From Desulfuromonadaceae bacterium (GTDB taxonomy: Bacteria > Desulfobacterota > Desulfuromonadia > Geobacterales > Pseudopelobacteraceae), in contig JAQTXD010000012.1 of NCBI GenBank assembly GCA_028688955.1, positions 1 through 64,000 of the forward strand: a DNA stretch of 64,000 nucleotides, written 5' to 3'. Below, in pieces: positions 13,838 through 24,279 of the stretch. Under the pieces are notes generated by a model. That model was not told where the DNA came from, did no database searches, and saw only the letters and a list, made by a program, of their open reading frames with translations. The position numbers were made by a program, and so were the translations under genes. How positions within the stretch are numbered: the first letter of the stretch is position 1; every line of letters starts with the position of its first letter.

Positions 13838-16800
13838 TTACTCTCCATAACTAGACTCCCGAATCATTTTCATTGTCGTCAGTGCTTGCCGTTCCAATTC
13901 AGGTAACAATTCTCTCACAGTTTCTATCGCACCCACTTTTGCCGCATTCTCAACATGCATAGCACAATTCTGCAGGAAATGTGCGCTGATATTTCCTGCT
14001 AATCCCTTCAGCGTATGTACCTGACGCCGGATTACGAGACAGTCATCATTTGTGCACAGATTCCGCAACTCTTCAATCAATTCTGGAATTTCTTGGAGCG
14101 AATCCTCCAATATAACACGCACAAAGGCTCTATCCTCCAGTCTCTCCACCAATTCAACCTCATCAAAGAGTGAAGGGCATGGGCTTCTCTGCTTAGGGGG
14201 CGGTGATATTGCGGCATCCTTGTCCAACTTGGTGTCGCTGTTATCCAGCCATTTTGGGAGGATTTCGGCCAGTTTTGCTTTTGTAACCGGTTTCGCTATA
14301 TAATCATTCATACCAGCCGCAAGACATTCTTCCTCGTCACCTATCATTGCGTTAGCAGTCATGGCAATAATAGGTATGGCGTGATTGGTTACTTTCGATT
14401 GTTCTCCGCGGATTGCAGATGTTGCAGTAAAGCCGTCCATTTCCGGCATTTGACAGTCCATCAGCACCAGGTCGTAGTTAATCAATTCCAGTGCTTTTAC
14501 CGCTTCAAGTCCATTTGCAACGACATCAACCTTGTAGCCAAGGCTGTTTAACATTTTTTGGGCGACCTTCTGATTGATGATGTTGTCTTCTGCTACCAGA
14601 ATTCGTATGCCACGTGCAGCAGACTCTTCAACGGTATGTCGCGTGACGATGCCGTTTTCTGGCTTTTTGGCCGCGATCGAGGCACGCCCAAGGACTATGG
14701 CCAGACAATCATAGAGCTGTGATTTTCGCACCGGTTTATTTAGATACCCGGCAAAACCAATCTGCTCAAGCATTACCGCATCTCCCCGCTGACCCATTGA
14801 GGTCACCATCACCAAAGCGGCTGTTTCAAGAAGTTTATCGCTCTTGATCAACCGTCCAAGTGTTATTCCGTCCATACCTGGCATCTGCTGATCAATCAGG
14901 GCTATCTGGAAGGGATCAGCCTGCTCAAGGGCCTTACGCATAATTGCTGTTGCGGTCACCCCGTCGGATGCCGTTTCATACCGACAACCCCAACCACTCA
15001 GCAGTGATACCATCAGCATCAGATTAGTATTATTGTCGTCTACAACAAGAATTTTTGCCCCGGTCAATTCCGCTCGGGGTTCAGAAACTGGTTGATAGCC
15101 AATGGGCTGCTCGAAGCGGGCGGTAAACCAAAAGGTAGAGCCTTTGCCCACTACGCTTTCTATGCCAACTTCCCCCCCCATCATTTCGGCAAGTTTTTTA
15201 CTGATGGACAGGCCAAGTCCTGTACCGCCGAATTTGCGAGTTATGGACCCGTCCACTTGAGTAAAGGGGGTAAAGATGGCATCAAGTCGATCTGCAGGTA
15301 TGCCGATGCCGGTATCACAAACTGAAAAACGGATGGTAAAGTGTCCGTTGCCGGCGGATTCAAGTTTGGCGTTGATAACTACTTCGCCAACAGTGGTAAA
15401 CTTGATGGCGTTGCCGATCAGGTTTGTCAATATTTGTCTTAGTCTACCGGGGTCCCCCTTAAGTTGGGACGGTATGGCCGGATCTATCATGCAGATCAGT
15501 TCCAGACTCTTTTCCGCAGCCACTATTGCCAGAATATCAACGGTGTCTTCCAGTGTTATCCGCAGGTCAAAGTTGATGGACTCCAGATCCAACATGTGGG
15601 CTTCGATTTTGGAGAAATCTAGAATGTCATTAATGAGATGCAACAGAATCTCGCCGCTCTTTCTGATAATCTCAGCGCATTCCCGCTGTTCACTGGTCAG
15701 TTCGGTATCCAGCAACAGGCTTGTCATGCCGATTACCCCATTCATCGGTGTTCTGATCTCATGGCTCATGTTTGCAAGAAATTGGCTCTTGGCGGTGTTG
15801 GCTGCTTCAGCAAGTTCCTTGCTGGCTGTCAGTTGTTCCAAGAGTTCCTTTTTTTCCGTAATGTTTTCTTTGACTGCTAGAAAATGAGTCATGTTTCCGT
15901 ATTGATCTGTAATCGGCGAAATAGTTGCTTGTTCCCAGAACAATGTGCCATCCTTGCCCTTGTTTAAAAATTCTCCCTTCCATGTTTTACCCGACAGAAT
16001 GGCAGACCATAATTTTTCATATACTTCTGGTGGAGTTTGATCTGATTTCAGTATTCGGGGATTTTGGCCAACGGCTTCTTTGGCAAAGTAGCCGGTAAGT
16101 TCGGTAAAATGCGGATTTACATATTCAATAGTGCCATTGATATCGGTCAGCACAACGGTAACCGGACTTTGCTCTACGGCTCGATGCAACATGTGTTGCT
16201 CGGCTTGCAACTGGTCAATGAAGCGGATCAGTTTGATCCCTCCAACCAGAGCAACGATCAAACAGGCAGCAGTGAGCAATGAAAACATGATTATTGCCCG
16301 GGAAATACCATCATCAAGGGAATATTTTGCCTTATTGATGTTTTTGTCATTGGATATGGCAAAGGACTCGATCGTGACCTCTGCCAAATGTATTAACTCC
16401 TTGTCCGATTGGATAGCCTTATTAGCACTCTCTGGAGATGTTATGTTTCCGTTTTTAATCTGCCTGATGACATCGTTAAATTTGTTTTTGTACTCTTCAA
16501 CCTCCTTTGATATAGCAACCAACATCTGAAGGTGCTCAGGTTCATCCTCCAGTTTTTTCAGAGCTTCCAGACAATTCTTGACCTTCTCACTGGCACCATT
16601 CCATTTGACAAGGTACTCTCCAACCTTGGCATGGTCGTTAATGTTTATGAAGGTATCCTTCTCAAAGCGGCGCATGGCGTTTAAATTAGCTCGTAACTGT
16701 TGCGAGTATTCAACCACCCTGGATTCCGAATCAACAATCTGTTTGCCCTTGGAAATGGAGGATTTTAGTTCATATATTCCGGCACCTCCAAGTAATACCA

Positions 16801-16852
16801 TTAATGAGAGACATGCGCCAAGTCCCCACATAATCAGTGTTTTTATCTTCAT
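13838..16852 (-). CDS. Hybrid sensor histidine kinase with two receivers and a phosphotransfer domain (BarA-like layout)
   Basis: 1004 residues. Order: membrane segment (about 5-27), helical periplasmic domain (30-190), second membrane segment (192-215), one PAS domain (225-335), coiled coil, HisKA with phosphorylated His364 (SHEIRTPMNG), HATPase with GTGLGLSISKKLAEMMGG, receiver 1 with Asp654, receiver 2 with Asp799, and Hpt with His946 (HTLKGLAGN). All phosphorelay residues are present, so it can run a complete His-Asp-His relay to an outside response regulator that is not adjacent. The ATG at 16852, behind AAAGGA, is preferred to an upstream ATG at 16921. The ligand of the helical sensor is unknown. 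Confidence 0.92.
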   Translation of the reverse strand: MKIKTLIMWGLGACLSLMVLLGGAGIYELKSSISKGKQIVDSESRVVEYSQQLRANLNAMRRFEKDTFININDHAKVGEYLVKWNGASEKVKNCLEALKKLEDEPEHLQMLVAISKEVEEYKNKFNDVIRQIKNGNITSPESANKAIQSDKELIHLAEVTIESFAISNDKNINKAKYSLDDGISRAIIMFSLLTAACLIVALVGGIKLIRFIDQLQAEQHMLHRAVEQSPVTVVLTDINGTIEYVNPHFTELTGYFAKEAVGQNPRILKSDQTPPEVYEKLWSAILSGKTWKGEFLNKGKDGTLFWEQATISPITDQYGNMTHFLAVKENITEKKELLEQLTASKELAEAANTAKSQFLANMSHEIRTPMNGVIGMTSLLLDTELTSEQRECAEIIRKSGEILLHLINDILDFSKIEAHMLDLESINFDLRITLEDTVDILAIVAAEKSLELICMIDPAIPSQLKGDPGRLRQILTNLIGNAIKFTTVGEVVINAKLESAGNGHFTIRFSVCDTGIGIPADRLDAIFTPFTQVDGSITRKFGGTGLGLSISKKLAEMMGGEVGIESVVGKGSTFWFTARFEQPIGYQPVSEPRAELTGAKILVVDDNNTNLMLMVSLLSGWGCRYETASDGVTATAIMRKALEQADPFQIALIDQQMPGMDGITLGRLIKSDKLLETAALVMVTSMGQRGDAVMLEQIGFAGYLNKPVRKSQLYDCLAIVLGRASIAAKKPENGIVTRHTVEESAARGIRILVAEDNIINQKVAQKMLNSLGYKVDVVANGLEAVKALELINYDLVLMDCQMPEMDGFTATSAIRGEQSKVTNHAIPIIAMTANAMIGDEEECLAAGMNDYIAKPVTKAKLAEILPKWLDNSDTKLDKDAAISPPPKQRSPCPSLFDEVELVERLEDRAFVRVILEDSLQEIPELIEELRNLCTNDDCLVIRRQVHTLKGLAGNISAHFLQNCAMHVENAAKVGAIETVRELLPELERQALTTMKMIRESSYGE

Positions 16853-17140
16853 AAGGATCCTTTTCATCCATATATTTTGCTTGCATACGGCTACTGGGCC
16901 GTACGGCCAGCAAAACCACATACCAGTACCTTATTTATACTTACCGCTTGATAGACTCTGTTCGAGGATATTATTGTAAATTTACAAACACGCAACTGGA
17001 ACCATAATAAGTTTCATCCTCTTCAAAAAACATCTCCTTCACGTTGACTTTTTCAATTTTTTTGAATCATCATTGGTTTAGTCGGGTTTAAGATATTCCC
17101 AACTTATATTGAATTTAAACCATGCATTATAACTATCATA

Positions 17141-20100
17141 CTAAATGAGTGATTTGCTCTTAGGGTATAACCCAATTATGCCATCTCGCAACACAGATAG
17201 CTTGTAAGGTTTCTGAATAAATCCAGCTAATCCTTTGCCCACAAATTTCTGTGTTACTTCTAATTCATTGAATCCACTGCTCATAATTACTTTTACGTCG
17301 GGATCCAGCATACGTAGTTCCCGGAAGCATTGTTCTCCATCTATGTGCGGCATAGTAAGATCAAGGATTACAAAGCTTATATCTGTTCGTAATTTATAAA
17401 TTTCTATAGCCTCATGTCCATCATTAGCAGTCACAACGTTAAAGCCCAGCTCCTTAAGCATTTCCGAGCCAATCCCCCTAACAGTTTCTTCGTCATCAAC
17501 AAGGAGCACAGTACCCGTTCCCTTCCACTGATCATTCTTTGATTCGTAATTGAAAATTTCGGAAGGTTTTGCACTTGCGGGAAGAAGAATCTTGAAGGAA
17601 CTTCCTTTATCTAGTTCACTATAAACTTTTATTGCACCTTTATGACCGCGAACAATTCCAAGGACAGCGGCCATACCAAGGCCCCTCCCGGTGAACTTTG
17701 TCGTGAAAAATGGATCAAACAATTTTGCGAGTGTATCCCGGCTCATACCGCACCCCGTGTCAGCAATTTCTATGTAGACATAAAGACCATCTCCAATGTT
17801 TTCATCAAGCCAAACATCTCTTAAATAGCTCCTGTCACAATCCATGCAGCCAGTATTTATGGCAATTACACCGCTTTTATCGCCTATGGCTTCCGAGGCG
17901 TTTATAACCAGATTCATGATTATTTGGCGGATTTGTGTAGCATCAGCCTCGACAGATGGTAGTGGGTGAGTAAGGTTGAGACGCAGCACCGCTTTTTTGG
18001 AAATTGAGACTTGGAGAATGTGGAGCATCTCCTCCAGCAAGCCATTGATGTCGTGATTACAAATAACAAACTTACCTTTGCCAGAGTAGGCAAGCATCTG
18101 TTTGGCTAAATCGGCCGCCCGGGCAGATGCTTTTTCTATACTATAAAGATTATCTATTGCCGGAGATTCCGGATTGATCCGCATAAGAGCCAGTTCAGCA
18201 TTCCCGATTATAGATGTAAGGATATTATTAAAATCATGAGCAATACCTCCAGCAAGTACACCGAGACTTTCAAGTTTCTGGGCATGCAGTAGCTGCTGTT
18301 CCAGCTTCTTTTGTTCTGCCTCCGCTCGTTTCGAGGAAACAATTTTCCAGACTGTATCCATGAAAAGCGTCAGTTGCATTTCATCAGCACTTAGATAGTC
18401 ACTTGCCTTGTTGGCGACACCAACAACTGCGATAATTTTTTCCTCTGAAACAACAGGAACAGTAAGAAATCTTTTAAGGGTTACATGACCTTCGGGTAAA
18501 CCTTTTTTAAGCGGATTGCTTGCCTGAAATTCATTTAGCATAACAGACTTACGTTGGCGAACTGCTTCACCCCAAATTCCTGTGCTGTCTAGGTTATACA
18601 CAGTTTTCTGCTCCATGACCGCACACTCTTTCATAACTTCATGTGACCATGTGTTGAGTGTAAATTGTCGCGTTTGCTCGTTATAGAAATAGATGTATCC
18701 GATTGTGCTCCCTGTTAGCGTGAGAACAAGTTGTAACGCGTGGTCGAGAAAGTCCTGTTCTGTGGTGAAAGTATAGTGTGAAATTGCAAGAAGCAGGGAC
18801 ATGCGTTGTTCATTGAGTTTTCGCTCGGTGACATCACGAGTAATTCCCAACAGGGCAGTAATATTCCCCTGCTCATCACGGAAAGGCACTGCGTGAGTTT
18901 CAAGCCAGATATGGCGACCTTTTAAACCTATGGTTTCAAATAAAAGTGTTCCGGTAATCCCCTGGAAAATCTGTTTTGTAAGAGCAATGAAATCGTCTCT
19001 GTGTTGGTTGGTAACCAGTGGGAATACGCATTGTCCTTTAACCTGATCAAAGGAATCAGCCTGTATCATTTCCAATCCTGCCGGGTTCATTAGTATCAGG
19101 TTGCCGTCAATATTGAGCAGTTTGATGCACTCAGGCTCAGAATCAATGACTGTTTTCAAGAACCGTTCGCTGTTTGATAAGGCTTCTTCGTTCTTTTTAC
19201 GTTCGGTGATATCACGGCTGATACCCACTAATCCGTAAAGAGTTTCGTCTATATCCTTTAAAGGGGTTATTATCGTGTCCAAAAGTATTTTTTTACCATC
19301 TGGGTAATCTACCCATTCTTCATTACTTTCTGGTCTCCCCGATTTGTAGACCAGGCGATCTTTTTGCACAAAAAACTCAGCAACATCTTTGTTAAACAAG
19401 TCAAAATCAGTTTTGCCTACCACACTTTGTTCTTCGTACCCCACAAACTGCTCAAATGATTTGTTGCACCCAAGATACACGCCATCAATGTTTTTGAAGA
19501 AAATCAAGTCTGGTATTGAATTTATAACTCCTCTGAGCAATCCCCTTTCCCTCTTTAATGCTTGGCGGCTTTCTGCAAGTTCCTTTTCAGTAGCCCTGCG
19601 GTCTTCTTGTTTCTTTAAAATGAGGCCAATAATTAATGTGAGGATGGGATAAATAAGCAGGATCGGGAGAGCGATTTTCTTGATGATGGTATTGCGTGTT
19701 TCTACCGGGAAGAGGAACATGCAGGAGAGCATTGTTAATTGGATAACTACGCCAAAAACATAGAGGTGCAGCCAGTTGAGTCGTTTGTTGTGCTTATCTT
19801 TCCAATATCCCCAGGCGAGACCAGTGCAAGCCGTTGAAACAATAACAACAGTACCGATTATTCCGCCAGGGCCTCCCTGGTAAAGCCTGAACGCTCCAGC
19901 GAAAACAACCGCGATCGCTGTCGGGACAAATCCAAAATAGAGCCCACAGAGACTGAGAAGGACCCACCTCGTATCGAAATACAGTCCACGTTCGAGAGAC
20001 CACGGATTCAACATAACTGCGATACATATAAGACCAACTAAAACACCTGTCAGACTGTCGCGCAGATTTTTTCTGGATATTGAAAAAATACCAAATGTGT

Positions 20101-20164
20101 CATATATGACGCAAAGTATAAGCATCAACGCCGCATTATTTAAGAATCCGGTAAACGTATCCAA
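17141..20164 (-). CDS. Hybrid sensor histidine kinase with 5TM sensor, PAS and GAF domains
   Basis: 1007 residues. The N-terminus (about 1-185) has at least five membrane helices and the pattern of the 5TMR-LYT sensor (ERGLYFDTRWVLLSLCGLYFG, then VFAGAFRLYQGGPG). Two PAS/PAC units (about 205-450), a GAF domain (about 460-610), HisKA with His643 (GGIAHDFNN), HATPase (FDPFFTTKFTGRGLGMAA) and a C-terminal receiver with Asp935 follow. This kinase class (GGIAHDFNN H-box with C-terminal receiver) recurs at 29578. The start is a TTG at 20164 behind GGAGG; no better ATG precedes the first membrane helix. No dedicated response regulator is adjacent. Confidence 0.9.
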   Translation of the reverse strand: MDTFTGFLNNAALMLILCVIYDTFGIFSISRKNLRDSLTGVLVGLICIAVMLNPWSLERGLYFDTRWVLLSLCGLYFGFVPTAIAVVFAGAFRLYQGGPGGIIGTVVIVSTACTGLAWGYWKDKHNKRLNWLHLYVFGVVIQLTMLSCMFLFPVETRNTIIKKIALPILLIYPILTLIIGLILKKQEDRRATEKELAESRQALKRERGLLRGVINSIPDLIFFKNIDGVYLGCNKSFEQFVGYEEQSVVGKTDFDLFNKDVAEFFVQKDRLVYKSGRPESNEEWVDYPDGKKILLDTIITPLKDIDETLYGLVGISRDITERKKNEEALSNSERFLKTVIDSEPECIKLLNIDGNLILMNPAGLEMIQADSFDQVKGQCVFPLVTNQHRDDFIALTKQIFQGITGTLLFETIGLKGRHIWLETHAVPFRDEQGNITALLGITRDVTERKLNEQRMSLLLAISHYTFTTEQDFLDHALQLVLTLTGSTIGYIYFYNEQTRQFTLNTWSHEVMKECAVMEQKTVYNLDSTGIWGEAVRQRKSVMLNEFQASNPLKKGLPEGHVTLKRFLTVPVVSEEKIIAVVGVANKASDYLSADEMQLTLFMDTVWKIVSSKRAEAEQKKLEQQLLHAQKLESLGVLAGGIAHDFNNILTSIIGNAELALMRINPESPAIDNLYSIEKASARAADLAKQMLAYSGKGKFVICNHDINGLLEEMLHILQVSISKKAVLRLNLTHPLPSVEADATQIRQIIMNLVINASEAIGDKSGVIAINTGCMDCDRSYLRDVWLDENIGDGLYVYIEIADTGCGMSRDTLAKLFDPFFTTKFTGRGLGMAAVLGIVRGHKGAIKVYSELDKGSSFKILLPASAKPSEIFNYESKNDQWKGTGTVLLVDDEETVRGIGSEMLKELGFNVVTANDGHEAIEIYKLRTDISFVILDLTMPHIDGEQCFRELRMLDPDVKVIMSSGFNELEVTQKFVGKGLAGFIQKPYKLSVLRDGIIGLYPKSKSLI

Positions 20165-20379
20165 AAATCCTCCGCTTTCAATAGCTCTGTAACCTGCAAA
20201 CGCTAATAATGCCGAATTGATTCAATGCTGATGGAAGAATCCGTTAACCTGAATACGTTATTAGATGGTTGAATGCTCGAAAAAGTTATGCCCTAAGAGG
20301 ATGTGCCCTGAGTGAAAAGTGTTCCGTTTGGCTCGAAACGAATTTTTCGATTTTATGCAGCTTGGCATAATTTTCTGAA

Positions 20380-22482
20380 TCAATTGCATTGAGTAACCAA
20401 CCTGTCAAGTATTTCAATCAATTTTAGAGACGTTTCGATCATCTCATTGCAATACTGCTCGGCTTTTGTCTTGTCTCCAGAGTTGTATGCCATGACGGCT
20501 TGTTTGCCAAGCTCGTGAACTTTTGCATGTGGGACATCAACCTCTCTGAAGATACTGAGCTGACCACATGTGTCCTTTCCTTGCCCCTGATACCATTTTC
20601 CAAATGCACAGGTAAGATGCGTCGGTAACGCATTAGGCTCTAATGTGTGTGCGCCATGCAAGTGTGAACGGATTTTGCCCGTGAAAATCAAATGGGCACT
20701 CTTTGCCTTACTTAAAATCAACCGAGTACTCTCGTTCAATTTGAATTTTGCCAAAGATCCGAGCAGTGCCTCAGCATCCATATTCAGGTGGCTAGCTTCC
20801 AGTGCAGAGGCATGGGCATTGTCAGACACACTTTTGCCGATATCTGTAATGCGCATCATATTGCTGCTTATCTCACTTGTCGTTGCCGTCTGTTCTTCGG
20901 CAGCGGTTGCAATTTGATTAACCTGCATCGATAGATTGCTGATCTGGTCAAGGATTCGCTCAAGTGCCTCGCCGGAGTGAGTCGCTTGCTCGGTACCACG
21001 TTCGACTTCGTTGACACCTTCATTCATGGCATTGACCGCTTCTCTGGTCTCTTTCTGGATAGCTTTGATCATGTTGCTTATTTCATGAGTTGCTTTGGTC
21101 GTCCGTTCTGCAAGCGCGCGAACTTCATCTGCAACCACAGCAAAACCTCTCCCTTGTTCGCCGGCACGTGCAGCTTCTATAGCAGCATTGAGAGCCAGGA
21201 GGTTGGTCTGGTCGGCAATGTCTTCAATGGTCCCAACAATCTGGCCGATTTGATCACTACGGGATCCCAGACTTGCAACGGTTTGGGCTGAGGACCTTAC
21301 CTGATCAGCAATACGTGACATAATGGTAATGCTATTCTTTATAACTTCTGCTCCTTGGTTGGCTTCATCTGTTGCCGCTTTGGAACTTTCAGCTGCCATT
21401 TGACAGTTGTTGGCAATATCGCACGATGTCGCCGCCATTTCCTCGCCGGCCGTTGCCACTGTCGCCGCCTGAGCAGCAACCTCTTCAGCACCGGTAGCCA
21501 TCTGCTCTGATGTCCCGTAAATTGTTCCCACAGCTGTAGCAACTTGACAACTGCTTTCAAGTACTCCGGTCAATGTCTTACGCATATTTTCTACTGCGGC
21601 GTTTACAGAGGTTGCAAGCTCACCTATTTCATCATTTCTTTTGCACGTTATTTCTGTGCTGAGGTCGCCGTTGGCAACCTGTCGCATGTCATCAACGATC
21701 AGGCGTATCGGTCTGATAATGATGGCTCTGATTCCCCATACAAGCAATACGATGGCAACGATGGAAACTGCAAAAGTCAGGGCAAACGATATGAGCAACT
21801 TGTTACGTATGCCACGCTCAATAGTACCTAAATCATCCAGAATTTCAAAAGCTCCGTGTTGTTCGCCCGTTTTCCATCCCTCGGCTTTAACTCCGATAAG
21901 ATCGTAACCATCTTTGTTTAGTGTGTCTGATGGTATGCCGTGACAGAGCAGACAGTCTCCCGTGAGCTTAATCGGCCGAAGGTAGCGGATGACATTGTTG
22001 GCCTTATCGACCATAAAAAGCTCAGTCAAATTTTCCTTCTCAATTTTGTTAAGCAGTTCGAGTTCAACGGCATCAGGTTCATTTGCTTTGTTTCGAGCCT
22101 GTACTTTGGGCACTCTGAGCTTAAAGCCGGCTTCTGCTGCATGTTCACCGGCAATCTTCATTGCAGCAACAATAGGTACTGTATTAAAAAAGACCGTTTC
22201 ACGGGCGGCAGCAATCTTGTCGCTTGATCCACTCAGCTTTTTATTAAATGCTTTCTTAAGTTCTACTTCGTTAAATGCACCACCACTTCTCAAGGAAGCA
22301 ATATAGTTACGTGAGCTTTCGGCTTGTAACAGTACAGCTCGAGCCTTTGTTTTCACCGCATCATATGCTTCGTTACGAATATTAATGCTGAAATACAGAA
22401 TGTTGGCAATACACGAAATTGCCAATGCAGCGGCTACACAGAGCGATATTTTGGTACTCAACCCACGTCCGGCCATGCTCAT
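20380..22482 (-). CDS. Chemoreceptor with periplasmic c-type heme motif and C-terminal CZB domain
   Basis: 700 residues. A first membrane helix (about 10-32), a periplasmic domain of the DUF3365/Tll0287 type with the heme-attachment motif Cys177-Leu-Leu-Cys180-His181, a second membrane helix (about 228-252), HAMP, and a methyl-accepting domain with the hairpin tip [23 protein letters not shown]. The end (about 590-700) is a chemoreceptor zinc-binding (CZB) domain with [14 protein letters not shown] and CAFGKWY. Related Geobacter sulfurreducens sensors carry a covalent heme in a PAS-like periplasmic domain and are thought to sense redox state or gas ligands. The first ATG has GAGGCGGG six bases upstream. 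It lies between a hybrid kinase and an HTH-PAS regulator. Confidence 0.9.
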   Translation of the reverse strand: MSMAGRGLSTKISLCVAAALAISCIANILYFSINIRNEAYDAVKTKARAVLLQAESSRNYIASLRSGGAFNEVELKKAFNKKLSGSSDKIAAARETVFFNTVPIVAAMKIAGEHAAEAGFKLRVPKVQARNKANEPDAVELELLNKIEKENLTELFMVDKANNVIRYLRPIKLTGDCLLCHGIPSDTLNKDGYDLIGVKAEGWKTGEQHGAFEILDDLGTIERGIRNKLLISFALTFAVSIVAIVLLVWGIRAIIIRPIRLIVDDMRQVANGDLSTEITCKRNDEIGELATSVNAAVENMRKTLTGVLESSCQVATAVGTIYGTSEQMATGAEEVAAQAATVATAGEEMAATSCDIANNCQMAAESSKAATDEANQGAEVIKNSITIMSRIADQVRSSAQTVASLGSRSDQIGQIVGTIEDIADQTNLLALNAAIEAARAGEQGRGFAVVADEVRALAERTTKATHEISNMIKAIQKETREAVNAMNEGVNEVERGTEQATHSGEALERILDQISNLSMQVNQIATAAEEQTATTSEISSNMMRITDIGKSVSDNAHASALEASHLNMDAEALLGSLAKFKLNESTRLILSKAKSAHLIFTGKIRSHLHGAHTLEPNALPTHLTCAFGKWYQGQGKDTCGQLSIFREVDVPHAKVHELGKQAVMAYNSGDKTKAEQYCNEMIETSLKLIEILDRLVTQCN

Positions 22483-22527
22483 AATCCCGCCTCAATAATT
22501 AATTTAACTTCCTCAACGTTACTTGTA

Positions 22528-23862
22528 TCAAAAAAGATTTTTCTCAGTATTTCGGGTTGGAATTTCTCTAACAAATGCGATTATATTGTCGCTATCCTGG
22601 ATATGTGTTGTACTGACTTCAACATCAATTATTGAACCATCTTTCATTCTATGACGGGTTTCAAAACGATCTGAGCCAAATTCAATAACCTTTCCGGCGT
22701 GTTTTTGGAATTCTTCAAAATTTTCTGACGCTTCAATATCACATACTCTCATTTGTAGTAGTTCATCTCTGCTATAGCCGGACATCTGACAGGCTCTATC
22801 ATTCACAGTAATAAAATTGCCGGCGCAATCGATGAGCCAAAAAGCGTCAAGGGTTGTTTGGACGATCGCTTGAAACTGTTTTGCAGATGAAATAAGCCGA
22901 AACTCGTATTTTTTTCGTTCTGTAATATCTATGGCATACCCGGCAAGAAACCTTTTGCTGCCTCGCTTAAAAGGGAATTTGATGGTTGAAAAGGATTTGT
23001 CATCGAATTCCTCATCAATTTCGGTTTTTTTATCTGATTCCAACACGGCACAATCATTTAGTAGAATTTTTTCTGCAAATTCCGCTGGGAACAGCTCCCT
23101 CATCTCTTTACCCACAATTTCAATGATAGGCTTGCCAAGCAACTGTTCATAGTTGCTACTCACATGCACAAACTTCAGATCACTATCTTTAATAAAGGTA
23201 TATATGGGGCTGTTTTCCACAAAAAGAGTTAAAAGTTCTTCACTGTCTTTGATAGATTGTTCCATTCTTTTGCGCTCAGTCACATCTTGAACTACTAATA
23301 GCAGGTAATGCTCCCCATTTTGCGTAAAGCGAGACATGCTGCAATGAAGCCAAACTTCTTTGTCAAATGTTGTAAAAAGATGAAACTCACCGGCGGTTTC
23401 GCGGCCACTGTGCATGACATCCTGGGCCATTATCAACAACCCCGATTTTTTCCAAGACTGCAGAGTCATGTAATTCTGGCTCAGAACCTCTTCATAACTT
23501 GTTCCGATCATAGATGCAGCAGCATTATTGGCTATGACACACTGACCAGCTGCATTATAAGAGACAAGTCCAACAGAAGTTGACCCAAGCATACGGCTCT
23601 TGAGGTCAAGAACATTAAATATTTCAGTTTGATTTGCTGCGTTTTTAAGCGAAAATCCGGATACAAAGCGGTAAGACATTTTTTTACGATCAAAAAAAAT
23701 AGGATAATTGGCATTCTGCAGTGTCATCATGTAGCGGTAAATGGTGCGTTCAGTAACGCCTAATGATTCTGCAAGCAATGTGGCAGTTATTCTTGTCCCT
23801 TTATCAAGCTGATTGAGAATACTGATTAGTGAATTTAATTTTACTGAAGATTCTGGTGGCAT
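22528..23862 (-). CDS. HTH regulator with three PAS domains
   Basis: 444 residues with no kinase, GGDEF or output enzyme domain. Residues 5-65 hold a winged helix-turn-helix of the DeoR/HTH_11 type (LLAESLGVTERTIYRYMMTL). Three PAS/PAC units follow, at about 85-200, 205-315 and 320-435; each of the first two ends in DVTERK- or DITERK-like joints. It is probably a one-component regulator that binds a cofactor or ligand in the PAS domains and DNA with the N-terminus. It ends 45 bases before the heme chemoreceptor start and may be co-transcribed with it. Targets are unknown. Confidence 0.8.
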   Translation of the reverse strand: MPPESSVKLNSLISILNQLDKGTRITATLLAESLGVTERTIYRYMMTLQNANYPIFFDRKKMSYRFVSGFSLKNAANQTEIFNVLDLKSRMLGSTSVGLVSYNAAGQCVIANNAAASMIGTSYEEVLSQNYMTLQSWKKSGLLIMAQDVMHSGRETAGEFHLFTTFDKEVWLHCSMSRFTQNGEHYLLLVVQDVTERKRMEQSIKDSEELLTLFVENSPIYTFIKDSDLKFVHVSSNYEQLLGKPIIEIVGKEMRELFPAEFAEKILLNDCAVLESDKKTEIDEEFDDKSFSTIKFPFKRGSKRFLAGYAIDITERKKYEFRLISSAKQFQAIVQTTLDAFWLIDCAGNFITVNDRACQMSGYSRDELLQMRVCDIEASENFEEFQKHAGKVIEFGSDRFETRHRMKDGSIIDVEVSTTHIQDSDNIIAFVREIPTRNTEKNLF

Positions 23863-24279
23863 AAGTCTAGAATTTACCCGTAATGTACGAATTAGATTCT
23901 TTTTTTTGCACTATAGCACAGTATACTGACAACATGATGTCAGAGTAATTTTAATTTATTTGTTATTTAAATTAGCTACCAACGTTGAAGAAGTATGAGT
24001 TGATTTCAACTCTCCAGGAATCTTTAGTTATGGTGTCAACTATTGACAGACTACGTCACTATGGGCCTTCCCCATGAAGACGGACCGTTGGGGGCTGGAG
24101 GCGCACCGGTAAAAGTAAATGGAGTTCAGTCTGGCGGCAACAGTACTTCCGTTTACTTACAGTTGCGCGGATTGTGCTGTTGAGGTAGCGAGGTCTACTG
24201 CTGCTGGCGGTACGATTGACAAGTAGAAGATATCGACAGGAGATTGCGAGCATATTGGAAGTGCAAAGGAGAATTTATC
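23863..24279. other. Intergenic region between the HTH-PAS regulator and the radical SAM gene
   Basis: Divergent promoter region. The first 190 bases are AT-rich, with a run of eight T near 23903. From about 24060 the base composition rises and short open stretches appear (for example APVKVNGVQSGGNSTSVYLQL at 24096-24158), which could be leader or gene debris; no family is recognised. A ribosome site (AAAGGAG) precedes the ATG at 24280. Confidence 0.35.
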
